Shown: in pieces, positions 1 through 11,955 of the stretch
How the letters are laid out: the number at the start of each line of letters is the position of its first letter
How positions within the stretch are numbered: position 1 is the first letter of the stretch
NCBI GenBank assembly: GCA_024803745.1
Contig: JANJXV010000151.1
Location: 2,108,001 to 2,172,000, forward strand
Source: Megascapheus bottae
Lineage: Eukaryota; Chordata; Mammalia; Rodentia; Geomyidae
DNA: 64,000 bases
Reading direction: 5' to 3'
Notes under the pieces: model-generated
What the model was told of the DNA's origin: nothing
Seen by the model: the letters and a program-made list of their open reading frames with translations, nothing else
Database searches by the model: none
Made by a program: the position numbers and the translations under genes

Positions 1-3000
1 TCCATTGTGACTTCACACAACTCCATTCTGTGATTTCACACACCTCCTTGATCACACACCTCCATTCTCACTTCACACACCTCCATTCTATGACTTCACA
101 CACCTCCATTCTGACTTCACACACCTCCATTCTATGACTTCACACAACTCCATTCTGACTTCACACACCTCCATTCTATGACTTCACACACCTCCATTCT
201 ATGACTTCACACACCTGCATTCTGACTTCACACACCTCCATTCTCTGACTTCACACACGTCCATTCTATGACTTCACACACCTCCATTCTGTAACTTTAC
301 ACACTTCCAATGTTTGACTTCACAAACCTCCATTCCATGACTTCATACACCACCATTCTATGACTTCAAACACATCCATTCTTTGACTTCACACACCTCC
401 ATTTTGACTTCACACACCTCCATTCTGTGACTTCACACACCTGCATTTGTGACTTCACACACCAAAATTTGGACTTCACATACGTCCATGATTTGACTTC
501 ACACACCTCCATTCTCTGACTTCACAAACCTCCATTTTGACTTCACACACTTCCATTCTGTGACTTCACACACCTCCATTCTGTGACTTCACACACCTCC
601 ATTGTTTGACTTCACACACCTCCATTCTTTGTCTTCAAAAACCAACATTCTATGACTTCAAACACCTCCATTCTATGACTTCACACACCTCCATTCTGAG
701 ACTTCACACACCTCCACTCTGTGACTTTACACACCTACACTCTGTGACTACACACAACTACATTCTGTGATTTCACACACCTCCATTCTATGACTTCACA
801 CACCTCCATTCTTTGACTTCACACACCTCCATTCTATGAATTCACACACCAACATTTATGACGTCACATACCTCCATTCTGTGACTTCACACACCTCCAT
901 TCTGACATCACGCACCTCAATCTATGACTTCACACACTTCCATTCTATGACTTCACAAACCCCCATTCTGTGACTTCACTCACCTCCATTGTGAGTTCAC
1001 ACACCTCCATTCTGTGACTTCTCACACATCCATTCTATGACTTCACACACCTCGATTCTCTGACTTCACACACCTCCATTCTGTGACTTCACACACCTCC
1101 ATTCTGTGACTTCACACATCTCCATTCTATGACTTCACACATCTCCATTCTGTGACTTCACACACCTCCAATCTGAGTTCACACACCTCAATTCTGTGAC
1201 TTCACACACCTCCATTATATGACTTCACACACCTCCATTTTGTGACTTCACACACCTCCATTCTATGACTTCACACACCTCCATTCTGTGACTTCACTCA
1301 CCTCCATTGTGTGATCACACACCTCCATTCTGTGACCTCAAAAACCTCCATTCTGTGACTTCACACACCTCGATTCTCTGACTTCACACACCTCCATTCT
1401 AAGATTTCACACACAGCCATACTGTGCCTTCACCCATCTCCATTCTATGACTTCACACACCTTCATTTTGTGACTTCCCACACCTCCATTCTGAGTTCAC
1501 ACACCTCCATTCTGTGACTTCACACTCCTCCATTCTGTAACTTCACACACCTACAATATATGACTTCACACACCTCCATTCTATGACTTCACACACCTCC
1601 ATTCTATGACTTCACACACCTCCATTCTGTGACTCAAACACCTTCATTCTATGACTTCACACACCTCCATTTTTTGACTTTACACACCTACATTCTATGA
1701 CTTTACACACCTCCATTCTATGACTTCACACACCTCCATTCTCTGAGTTCACACACCTGCATTGTGACTTCACACACCTCCATTCTATGACTTTACACAC
1801 CTCCATTCTGACTTCACACACCTCCATTCTGACTTCACACACGTCAATCTGTGACGTCACACACCTCCATTCTATGATTTTACACACCTCTATTCTATGA
1901 CTTCACACACCTCCATTCTATAACTTCACACACCTCCTTTCTGAGTTGACACACCTCCATTCTGTTACTTCACACACCTAAAATGTGATTTCACACACCT
2001 CCATTCTTTCACTTCACACACCTCCATTCTATGAATTCACACACCACCATTGTGATTTCACACAACTCTATTCTGTGACTTCACACACCTGCCTTCTGTG
2101 ACTTCACACACCTCCATTCTATAACTTCACACACCTCCATTCTATGACTTCACACACCTCCTTTCTGTAACTTCACACACTTCAAATATTTGACCTCACA
2201 AACCTCCATTCCATGACTTCACAGACCTCCATTCTATGACTTCACACACCTCTTTCTTTGACTTCACACAGCTCCATTTTGACTTCACACACCTCCATTC
2301 TGTGACTTCACACGCCTCAATTTTGACATCACACACTTCCATTCTGTGACTTCACACACCTCCATTCTGTGACTTCACACACCTCCATTTTTTCACTTCC
2401 CACACCTCCATTCTTTGATTTCACACACGTCCAATCCATGACTTCACACACCTACATTCTATGAGTTCACACACCTCCATTCTATGATTTCACACAACTC
2501 CATCTGTGACTTCACACACCTCCATTCTATGACTTCACACTCCTCCATTCTATGAGTTCACACACCTCCATTCTGTGACTTCACACACCTCCATTCTATG
2601 ACTTCACACACCTCCATTCTATGACTTCACACATTTCCATTCTGACTTCACACACTTCCATTTTGACTTCCAACACCTCATTCCTGTGGCTTCACACACC
2701 TCCATTCTATGATTTCACACACCTGCATTCTATGACTTCACACACCTGCATTCTATGACTTCACATACCTCCTTTCGGAGTTGACACACCTCCATTCTGT
2801 CACTTCACACACCTCCAATCTGACTTCACACACCTCCATTCTATGACTTCACACACCTCCATTCTGTGTCTTCAAAAACCAACATTCTATGACTTCAAAC
2901 ACCTCCATTCTGAGACTTCACACACCTCCAATCTGAGACTTTACACACCTACACTCTGTGACTACACACAACTATATTCTGTGATTTCACACACCTCCAT

Positions 3001-5488
3001 TCTATGACTTCACACACCTCCATTCTTTGACTTCACACACCTCCATTCTATGAATTCACACACCAACATTTATGACATCACATACCTCCATTCTGTGACT
3101 TCACACACCTCTATTCTGTCATCACGCACCTCCATCTATGACTTCACACACTTCCATTCTATGACTTCACACACCCCCATTCTGTGACTTCACTCACCTC
3201 CGTTGTGAGTTCACACACCTCCATTCTGTGACTTCTCACACCTCCATTCTATGACTTCACACACCTCGATTCTCTGACTTCACACACCTCCATTCTGTGA
3301 CTTCACACACCTCCATTCTGTGACTTCACACATCTCCATTCTATGACTTCACACATCTCAATTCTGTGACTTCACACACCTCCAATCTGAGTTCACACAC
3401 CTCCATTCTGTGACTTCACACACCTCCATTATATGACTTCACACACCTCCATTTTGTGACTTCACACACCTCCATTCTATGACTTCACACACCTCCATTC
3501 TATGACTTCACACACCTACGTTCTATCAGTTCACACACCTGCATTGTGACTTCGCACACCTCCAGTCTCTGACTTCACACACCTCCATTCTGAATACACA
3601 CACCTCCATTCTGACTTCACACACCTCAGTTCTGTCACTTCACACACCTCCATTGTATGATTTCCCACACCTCCATTCATTGACTTCACACACCTCCATT
3701 CTATGAATTCACATACCTCCTTTCTGAGTTGACACACCTCCATCCTTTTACTTCACAAACCTAAAATCTGACTTCACACACCTCCATTCTATGACTTCAC
3801 ACACCTCCATTCTGTGACTTCACACACCTCGATTCTCTGACTTCACACAGCTCCATTCTATGATTTCACACACCTCCATTCTGTGCCTTCACACATCTCC
3901 ATTCTAGGACTTCACACACTTCCATTCTGTGACTTCACACACCTCCATTCTCTAACTTCACACACCTCCAATATATGACTTCACACACCTCCATTCTATG
4001 ACTTCACACACCTCCAGTCTATGACTTCACACACCTCCATTCTGTGACTCAAACACCTCCATTCTATGACTTCACACACCTCCATTTTTTGACTTTACAC
4101 ACCTACATTCTATGACTTTACACACCTCCATTCTATGACTTCACACACCTACATTGTGACTTCACACACCTCCATTCTCTGAGATCACACACCTGCATTG
4201 TGACTTCACACACCTCCATTCTATGACTTTACACACCTCCATTCTGACTTCACACACCTCCATTCTGACTTCACACACCTCAATCTGTGACTTCACAAAC
4301 CTCCATTCTATGACTTCACACACCTCCATTCTATGACTTCATACACCTCCATTGTATGACTTCACACACCAACATTCTATGACTTCACACACCTCAATTC
4401 TGTGCCTTCACACATTTCCATTCTGACTTGACACACCTCCATTCTATGACTTCACACACCTCCATTCTCTGTCTTCACACACCTCCATTTTGACTTCACA
4501 CACTTCCATTCTGTGACTTCACACACCTCCATTCTGTGACTTAACACCCCTCCATTGTTTGACTTCACACACCTGCATTTTGACTTCACACACCTCCATT
4601 CTATGACTTCACACACCTTCATTCTTACTTCAGAAACATCCATTCTATGAATTCACAAACCTCCCTTCTGTGAATTCACACACCTCCATTCTGAGTTCAC
4701 ACACCTCCATTCTGTGACTTCACACACCTCCATTCTGTGACTTCACACACCTCCATTCTATGACTTCACACACCTCCATTCTATGACTTCACAGACCTCC
4801 ATTCTATGACTTCACACACCTCCATTCTATGACTTCACACACCTCCATTCTGACTTCACACACCTCCATTCTATGACTTCACACACCTCTATCTGTGACT
4901 TCACACACCTCCATTCTATGACTTCACACTCCTCCATTCTATGAGTTCACACACCTCCATTCTATGACTTCACACACCTCCATTCTATGACTTCACACAC
5001 CTCCATTCTGACTTCACACACTTCCATTTTGACTTCAAACACCTCATTTCTGTGGCTTCACACATCTCCATTCTATGATTTCACACACCTGCATTCTATA
5101 ACTTCACACACCTCCACTCTATGACTTCACACACCCCCTTTATGAGTTGACACACCTCCATTCTTTTACTTCACACACCTCCAATCTGACTTCACACACC
5201 TCCATTCTATGACTTCACACACCTGGATTCTATGACTTCACACACCTCCATTCTATGACTTCACACCTCCATTCTATGACTTCACACCTCCATTCTATGA
5301 CTTCACACACCAACATTTATGACGTCACCTACCTCCATTCTGTGACTTCACACACCTCCATTCTGACATCACACACCTCCATTCTATGACTTCACACACT
5401 TCCATTCTATGACTTCACACACCTCCATTCTGTGACTTCACTCACCTCCATTGTGAGTTCACACACCTCCATTCTGTGACTTCACACA
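1..5488. repeat. satellite array, ~23-bp unit with higher-order structure
   Basis: The stretch is an uninterrupted tandem array of a unit close to CTCCATTCTATGACTTCACA plus CAC (23 bp). A common 21-bp variant lacks the two bases after ATTCT. About 235-240 units fit, and unit-to-unit identity is roughly 80-95% by eye. Distinctive variant strings recur about 2.2-2.4 kb apart, which indicates a higher-order repeat. The array is at the window edge, so its true length is unknown. Short reading frames across it on the minus strand are repeat translations and not genes. The array stops abruptly inside the 5' end of a SINE at 5,489. Confidence 0.95.
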
Positions 5489-5745
5489 GAGTTTGGCCTA
5501 GTGGTAGAGTGCTTGCCTAGCATGCACGAAGACCTGGGTTCAATTCCTCAATACCACATACATAGAAAAATGCTGGAAGTGGTGCTGAGGCTGAAGTGGT
5601 AGAGCCCTAGCCTTGAGAAAATATAAGGACAGTGCTCAGTCCCTGAGTTCAAGCCCAGGACTGGCCAAATCAAAAGTAGTAGAGCACTGGCATTGAACTG
5701 AAGATCTGTGGAACAGCCCAGGCACAGAGTTCAAGCACCGCAAAC
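5489..5745 (+). repeat. ID-like composite SINE, 5'-truncated by the satellite
   Basis: The segment begins GAGTTTGGCCTAGTGGTAG and contains the tRNA-like B box GGTTCAATTCC, then a second ID-like monomer and a CAA-rich tail. The A2 copy retains a few more 5' bases (GGGCTGG) at 38,662, so the satellite boundary cuts this element. Confidence 0.88.
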
Positions 5746-6116
5746 AACAACAACAAAATCTATGAAATGGCAGTGGTGGTTTTAAGCTAATCAAAAATAG
5801 AGTAGAAACTGGTAAAAATACATATTTGTGTGTAAGCAAAATAGCCAGACTTATGCATTAGAACAGGATAGCAACTTGAAAAAAAATTTTGTTTTCCATC
5901 TCACTAGGTCCTGTCTCTTAATTTATTCAAGTAAGTATAATGCTGGGTTTTATAATCATTTCTCTGAATATTAGAAAATCATAATATCTCTCATTAACCA
6001 ACAAAGACCAGGAACTGGGGCTTCATTCAAATGGCAGAGTATCAGGCAAGAGAAGAAAAAATTGAAGTAAGAACTTGAAGTTCTTGATCCAGAACCTGCA
6101 TAGTAACAGAGCAGCA
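5746..6116. other. non-coding, nothing recognised
   Basis: AT-rich sequence without a convincing reading frame or repeat family. It is matched by the corresponding part of A2. Confidence 0.6.
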
Positions 6117-6345
6117 GCCTGGTAATGGTACCTCACACCTATAATCTTAGCTACTCAGGAGGCTAAAATATGAGAATCAAAGTTTAAAGCCAGCCAAAGT
6201 ACCCAGTTAACTGCCAGAAAAACCAGAAGTGGCACTGTGGCTCACAGATTAAAGCACTAGCCTTGAGCTGAAGAGCTCAGGGACAGTGCCCAGGCCCAGA
6301 GTTCAAGCCCCACAATTGACAAAAATCAAACAAGCAAACAAAACT
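6117..6345 (+). repeat. B1-like/ID composite SINE
   Basis: Contains the B1-like signature of a CTACTCAGGAGGCTAA string, followed by an ID-like half (GTGGCACTGTGGCTCA) and an A-rich end. Shared with A2 near 39,296-39,524. Confidence 0.85.
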
Positions 6346-6544
6346 CACAAAGAAGCCTGCAGACCACAGTGGTTCTGCTGAGTCTCTTCTCTATGGGGAT
6401 CAGGAAACATTTCACTTTTTCTGTCTCTTCCCATCTCAACATTCATACTAAAATAAGACTCTGTTGAAAGTTTCAATTTATAAAAATGTTTTTCATGAAG
6501 CACCCTGAAATATTCATCGCTTATATCTCAATTGAAGATAGTTG

Positions 6545-6645
6545 ATTTGGGGCTGCATTGGTAGAGTGCTAGCCTTGAGCAGAAAAGGTCAGGGATAGAG
6601 CTGAAGTACTAAGTTGAAGACCCAGTGCCAACACACAAAAGAAAT
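6545..6645 (+). repeat. ID-like SINE fragment
   Basis: Matches GGTAGAGTGCTAGCCTTGAG, the second monomer of the local SINE family. Shared with A2. Confidence 0.7.
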
Positions 6646-6736
6646 TATGCACTTTATACATATTTTCTAATTTCTTAATGAATTTTTCAGTCTGTATAAA
6701 TATAGGGTACATTCCTTGTTACTTAAGTAAGATTGT

Positions 6737-7088
6737 TCTTTTTTTTTCTTTTTGCCAGTTCTACGGCTTGGACTCAGGGCCTAGACATTTTCATTGGACT
6801 CGCTTGCCCAAGGTGAGTGCTCTTCCTCTTGAGACACAGCGCCACTTCTAGCTTTTTTCTTGAGTATGCGGTACCGGTCAATAGAACCTAGGTCTTCATG
6901 CATTCTAGGTGAGCACTCTACCATTAGGCTACATTCCCAGGCAGTGAGATTCCTCTTACAGTCATTGTATGTTCACAGAGTTTGATCTCACACACTGTAG
7001 GGCCCTGCTTGGCTTTGACCTGTGATCCTAAGCCCTGAGCCTCCTAAGTAGCTGAAATTAAGTTGTGAGCCAGCATGATGGCTTCCAT
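6737..7088 (-). repeat. ID-like and B1-like SINE, reverse orientation
   Basis: A T-rich start is followed by the reverse complement of the ID-like head (to about 6,945) and then a reverse B1-like piece with CTCCTAAGTAGCTG. Present in A2 at about 39,915-40,262. Confidence 0.78.
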
Positions 7089-7812
7089 TCCCAATTGTCC
7101 AGAAAAAAGGACATACTAAAGCCACTAGCACAATGATGCTCATTGCAGCACTATTTACCATAGCAAAGCTATGAAACCAACCCAGATGCCACTCAGTAGA
7201 TGACTGAATCAAGAAGATGTGGTACTTATACACAATGGAATGCTATGCTGCCATCAGAAGGAACGACATCGCCCCATTTGTAAGGAAATGGAAAGAGTTG
7301 GAAAAATTCATATTAAGTGAAGCAAGCCAGACCCAAAGAAACATAAGCTCAATGGTTTCCCTCATTTGTAATAATTAGTTCAAATCTAGGACTCTCCTAG
7401 CAGAGGATTACAATAACTCAAAAAACCTAGGTATATAAGGTCATATAGGATGAGACTAAATGAAAGGATCTCTAGGATATGGGAAGAAGAGCTATATCTT
7501 GTGTCATCGTTGCTCTTAATCTTGTGTGATTTTTGTCCTTAAACTACTATGTTATTTCTCATCTCTAATTTTGCCCTTTGGTTAATGTCAGATTGTTACT
7601 GTATCTGATTTTTTCCCTGGCATATTGTATATATGTTTATTTGTCAAATAGGAAAGGGAAGGGGGGAAACAAGATGATTGGGAAGGGGAGGGGAGAGGGA
7701 ACTGGGGACAAAAACATATGGAGTGGAATAAATGTGTGAGAAGTAATGCAGTCCACTACCTGTAAATGTAATCGTAACCCCTCTATACATTACCCTGAAA
7801 ATAAAAAAGAGA
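7089..7812 (+). mobile_element. L1 3' end (ORF2 tail and 3' UTR)
   Basis: Encodes the end of L1 ORF2, including the segment around the DNA string CTATGCTGCCATCAGAAGG. It then has a G-rich 3' UTR with GGAAAGGGAAGGGGGGAAAC and an AATAAA-like end. The A2 copy keeps about 427 bp more of the upstream ORF2 part. Confidence 0.85.
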
Positions 7813-7835
7813 CTATAAAAATATCTGTAGAAAAT

Positions 7836-7895
7836 GAGGCTGGATGATGGAAACAACCAGATGCCCTACTACAAAAAATGTGATACACACACACA

Positions 7896-7937
<42 letters not shown>

Positions 7938-8505
7938 CACGCACACACAATGGAATGATACATAGCCAACCAACAAGATAAAATAATGGCATTCTCGGGG
8001 AAGTGGATGAAAAGGAAAAAAATCATATTAAGTGAAGTAAGCCAAACTCAAAGGAACATAGGCCCAAGAGTCTCCCTCATTCGTCAAATTCAGTAGAAAC
8101 CTTGGGCTCTGCTACCAGAGATTTACAATAGAACAAAATCTAGAGACATCGTGACAAATAGTATGACACTAAATGTAAGGACCTCCAAGATAAAGAAACA
8201 AAACTCATATAATGAGTGATTGTTGTCCTTAATGAACTATGTGATCTCTTATCTCTTTTGCTATCCCTTGGTTATATCATATTGTTACAATATTTCACCT
8301 TGTTTTCTGATATATTTCATATGTGCCTAATTGGTTATTTGAAATTGGATAGGGAAGGGGGGAAATGAACATGAGTGGGGGTAGGGGAAGGGAAATGGGG
8401 ACCATATCATTACATGGGGTATCAAAGTTTGAGAAGTAATGCACATTCTATCTGGTGAATATAATGTAACCCTTCTATAAATTACAATAAAAATAAATAC
8501 ATAAA
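7836..8505 (+). mobile_element. second L1 3' end with internal CA repeat
   Basis: Another truncated L1 tail containing CCAGATGCCCTACT, an expanded CA tract where ORF2 would continue, the L1 SEVSQT-like region, a G-rich 3' UTR and an ATAAAAATAAATA end. Shared with A2. Confidence 0.8.
7883..7951. repeat. (CA)n microsatellite
   Basis: Near-pure CA dinucleotides with a few interruptions, inside an L1 remnant. The A2 copy at about 41,496-41,549 is purer and of different length, so the tract has evolved since duplication. Confidence 0.92.
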
Positions 8506-8510
8506 AAGAA

Positions 8511-8930
8511 GATCTGCACAGAAAAAAATAATAATGGCATTTTTGGGGTAGTGGATGAAATTAGAGTGAATCCTGTTGAGTGAGATAAGTCAAGACCAAG
8601 GAACAAAAGGTACATGGTATCCTTAATATATGGATATTAGTTTCAAACAGTAGTAGAGCGATGATTGAATAGTTGATACCCAAAGTTCTGGACATAATTT
8701 TGGAGATATAAACATAACTACATAGACATAAAAATCTAGGATAGACTATGCACTCTATAGACATGTGTTTTATTATAGATTAATCTGTATCTATGACATA
8801 CAAAGACTACTATATTCTAAAATCTATGTGCCAGTGATTATATAGCGATTCCCTTCTTGAATACTTGTTGGTTAAACATGACATTTGAAATATGATGTAA
8901 ATTTCAATGTTAATAAATTTTTTTAAAAAA
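8511..8930 (+). mobile_element. older L1-like 3' tail
   Basis: Starts with text similar to the preceding L1 tails (AATAATGGCATTTTTGGGG, then a GTGAGATAAGTCA segment) and ends AATAAATTTTTTTAAAAAAG. Divergent; assignment to L1 is inferred from position and shared words. Confidence 0.5.
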
Positions 8931-9314
8931 GAGGCTAGAGGTAAATACCACTAATGTACTTGCTCTAAGTGGTACAGAAATTTTCTTAATGAATCAAGGG
9001 GTTTTATTACATGTTTATGCAATTATTTTAGTTCTGAGTGTTCTACAATCAATGATACTTCTGGAAAGATGATATAGCTGACTGTGTAGATGGTATGAAG
9101 ACATACTGGCCTAAACGTAGAATAAAGCATTGGTGAGTGGCTGTTAGCTGTCAAGATTCTACTGGAATATGTGGAATGAATTTATTAAGCACAATGCAGG
9201 CTCTTAGTCAGATCAGGATCAAGATTATGTGGTTCCATCAGATGAATGAGGAAAAATCAGAAAAATCTACTAAGATATCCAGATATACTTTTTAAACTAA
9301 GGTATCTGGACTCC
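8931..9314. other. non-coding, nothing recognised
   Basis: No reading frame, RNA gene or recognised repeat. Duplicated in A2. Confidence 0.55.
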
Positions 9315-9800
9315 TTTTTTTTCTTTCTTGGTGGGGACCTTGAACTTTGGACCTGGGCAAGGTCTCTTAGTTCTTTTTCCTCAAGGCTAATGCTGTACCA
9401 GTTTTAGCCACAACTCCACTTAGTTTTTGGATGGATAAGTGGAGAGTAGAATCTTACAGTTTTTTTTTGTTTTCGTTTTTTTGCTTGCAAAGGCTTTGAA
9501 TCACCTTCTCCCTGGCTAGTAGAATGACAATTATGACCCTCCAGCGCCTGGCTAGTGATTTTTTGAAAATTGGACTTTCTTCCAAATCATGTAACTGGTT
9601 CCTAGCAAAGTTTTGAAGCCTGACTTAAATGTGACAGATTTTTGTCACTTGGAGACACTCTGTGCTGAACGTTAGAAATCTACCAGCTGAGTCACAGTGG
9701 CACTTCCAGATTTTGTTTATGTGGTGCTGAGGAATGGAATCCAGGGTTTCATACATGCTAGGCAAGCTTCATTTTCAGCCCAAGGTTTTATGTTTTGTTT
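9315..9800 (-). repeat. degraded reverse ID-like SINE pieces
   Basis: Reverse-orientation SINE fragments lie at about 9,315-9,425 and 9,690-9,785 (CATACATGCTAGGCAAGCTT is the reverse of the ID-like head). Unassigned sequence separates them. Short reading frames across 9,697-9,949 are T-rich SINE translations and not genes. Confidence 0.65.
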
Positions 9801-9959
9801 TTTCAGTGTTGTTGCTTCTAAGGTACTGTATGATGTTCTTTCATTTTCTTTGCTTTTTACCTCTTTTCTTCTTTTTCCCTTTAGTTTTATTCTCTGTAGT
9901 CACTGTGTTGAATTCGGGTACCCTGTGTCTTGTACATAGGTTTATGTGATTTTGGGAAT

Positions 9960-10205
9960 GGAGAGGGTATAATAAAATGGTAAAAAAAAAAAAACCAAGG
10001 AAAATGGGTGAACCAATTGAACAGTGACACTTGGAAGACACTAAACGGAAATGAACTGAACAATCTGGGTAGAGAGGGGGCTGAGGGTAGGAAAACAGAG
10101 AAAAAGGAGGGAGGGGATAACAATTTTTATAAGAAATGTGTTCATTACTTATGTAACCCTATGCCAACTATATATTGACTTAACAAAAGAAATTAACTTA
10201 AAAAA
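9960..10205 (+). mobile_element. probable L1 3'-tail remnant
   Basis: The G-rich segment GGGAGGGGATAACA, then AAATGTGTTCATTACTTATG and TGTAACCC, with an A-rich end, resembles the other L1 3' UTR ends in the window. It also resembles 37,350-37,460. Family assignment is inferred. Confidence 0.5.
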
Positions 10206-10211
10206 TAATTT

Positions 10212-10437
10212 AGCCGGGTGTGGTGGCTCACACTTGTAAATGTAGCTACTCAAGAGGCTGGGATCCAAGGATAGCAGTTCAAAGTCAGCCTGGGCACTGA
10301 AGTCCATGTGACTCTTATCTCCAATTAACCACCAGAAACCCAGAAGTGGCCCTATGGCTCAAGGGATAGGGCAGTAGTCTTGAGCTGAAAAGCTCAGTGA
10401 CAAGACCCAGGTGCAGAATTGCAGTCCCATGACTTGA
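10212..10437 (+). repeat. B1-like/ID composite SINE
   Basis: Begins GCCGGGTGTGGTGGCTCAC, a B1/Alu-type start, and continues into the ID-like half with GGCCCTATGGCTCAAGGG. Confidence 0.88.
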
Positions 10438-10442
10438 ATGAT

Positions 10443-10680
10443 GAATGATACTAGCCAGGCTCTGTGCGCTCACACTTGGAATCCTATCTACAGAGAATCA
10501 GGTTTGAATCCAGCCCAAACAAATTGCATGATATTCTGATTTACAGTTCATTACCAAAAATCTGGAGGTGGATCTGTGGATCAAGTGGTAGAACACTAGC
10601 CTGAAGCAAAAAAAAAATAACATTTAAGGACAGTTCCCAGGCCCTGGGTTCAAGTCCCAAGACTTGCATAAAACAAACAA
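10443..10680 (+). repeat. second B1-like/ID composite SINE
   Basis: Starts GCCAGGCTCTGTGCGCTCAC directly after the previous element. It continues through an ID-like monomer to CAAGTCCCAAGACTTGC and an A/C-rich tail. Confidence 0.8.
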
Positions 10681-11370
10681 AATGTGACGCTGAGTCCACC
10701 ATCATTTACTGTTATAGTTCAATATTCTTGATATGCGTCTTAGAAATTAAGTCCCTAGCAAATACTCTCCCCTGAAATTCTGCTTCATAGCTGATTCATA
10801 GAATTTCAGCATCATTACTATCACCTTCCAGTTAGCATAGCAGTCTACTACTGAAAATTTGAAGAAAACTTTTGAGTAATCCTAATAAATCTGTGTATCA
10901 TTTGCACACACATGAAATCAGCAGCAGCTATGTTCTACTATTATCTAAATGTATTTAATCCCTTCTTGAGTTAATGAGCCTTAAAGAGTAAAACATATGA
11001 AATAGTTATGAAACTAACAGTCACCATTCTTCTACCTAATATTGTAATATAAGTTTATAAATGCAAGGGCTATTCTGAAGTGTGCAGAAGATAGCTTCTA
11101 ATTATAATATTCTCATGAAGTATAGTTTTTAAGAAACATGTTGCTTGCTTTGGGAAGGCAAAGGCAAGGAAAAATGATATAAGTAAGTTCCCTATTTATC
11201 AGAAGGAAAATACTATTGGGTTTAGATCAACTTCATTCATTCCGTGCTGATGAAACAAATATTTGCAATTCCTGAGGCCAATCACTTCATTGTGATGCAC
11301 AATCAGCCAGCTTAGATCAATCTTCCAAAAAAGGAAAGGAACAAATGAGAAGCAATTAAGGTTTCCAAAA
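10681..11370. other. non-coding, nothing recognised
   Basis: AT-rich duplicated sequence without a supported gene. The 65-codon minus-strand frame at 11,199-11,396 is not conserved: A2 carries an extra T near 44,821. Confidence 0.55.
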
Positions 11371-11955
11371 TGAACCAGGTGGTGGTGGCAGCTCACACTT
11401 GTAATTCTATCTACTCAAGGCCTGAAATCCAAGGATCTGGATTAAGTCTGTCTGGGATGAAAATATTCCTGTCTGAAACATCATCTCTGTTATCACAGCC
11501 CAGCTGATACACTCTGCCCAACAGGTTCCAAACACCAAAGTCCATCTCCTATCTGAAATACTAGCAAACGTACTCACAAATTATTTCCTCTTTGGGAGAT
11601 AGTTGAAACATGTACTAGAAACATTTCCCTGGCTTCAGAGTGGAAGTGGAAATACATACTCACTAGGAGCCCATCTAGTAAATTACAGTCAATCATCTTT
11701 CCTCACATCTTGTTAGTTAAATTGAACAATGAGTGTTTGGATCAGAAGCGATGTGTATGAGCATACAGGTTGTAAAAGTACTGTAATCCTAGCTACTCAA
11801 GATAAGCTGAGACCTGAGGATTCCAGGTCAAAATCAGCCATGCAATAAATTCCATAAAACTTTTACCTCTAATTAACCAGCAAAAAACAGAGCGTTGAAT
11901 TGTGCTTAAAATGCCACAGGCCTAAGCTTTGCATAAAAGTGCTAAGGGTTAGCAT
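11371..11955 (+). repeat. SINE fragments around unassigned sequence
   Basis: Partial SINE heads lie at about 11,375-11,460 (CAGCTCACACTTGTAATTC) and 11,780-11,900 (CTGTAATCCTAGCTACTCAA). The bases between are unassigned. The same layout occurs in A2. Confidence 0.6.

Noticed and set aside
3531..4643. Minus-strand frames in the satellite reading MEVCEV/WRCVKS repeats
   Set aside because: The repeats come from translating a 23-bp unit through all frames. There are no start context, conservation or non-repeat parts.
1..5488. A CRISPR-like array of short regular repeats
   Set aside because: Units are head-to-tail without unique spacers and the sequence is mammalian, so this is satellite DNA.
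7790..8026. 78-codon minus frame with a Cys-Val repeat
   Set aside because: Created by the CA microsatellite inside an L1 remnant.
9841..10123. Ser/Phe/Pro-rich minus frames near 10 kb
   Set aside because: They come from purine-rich L1-tail sequence and shift between A1 and A2.
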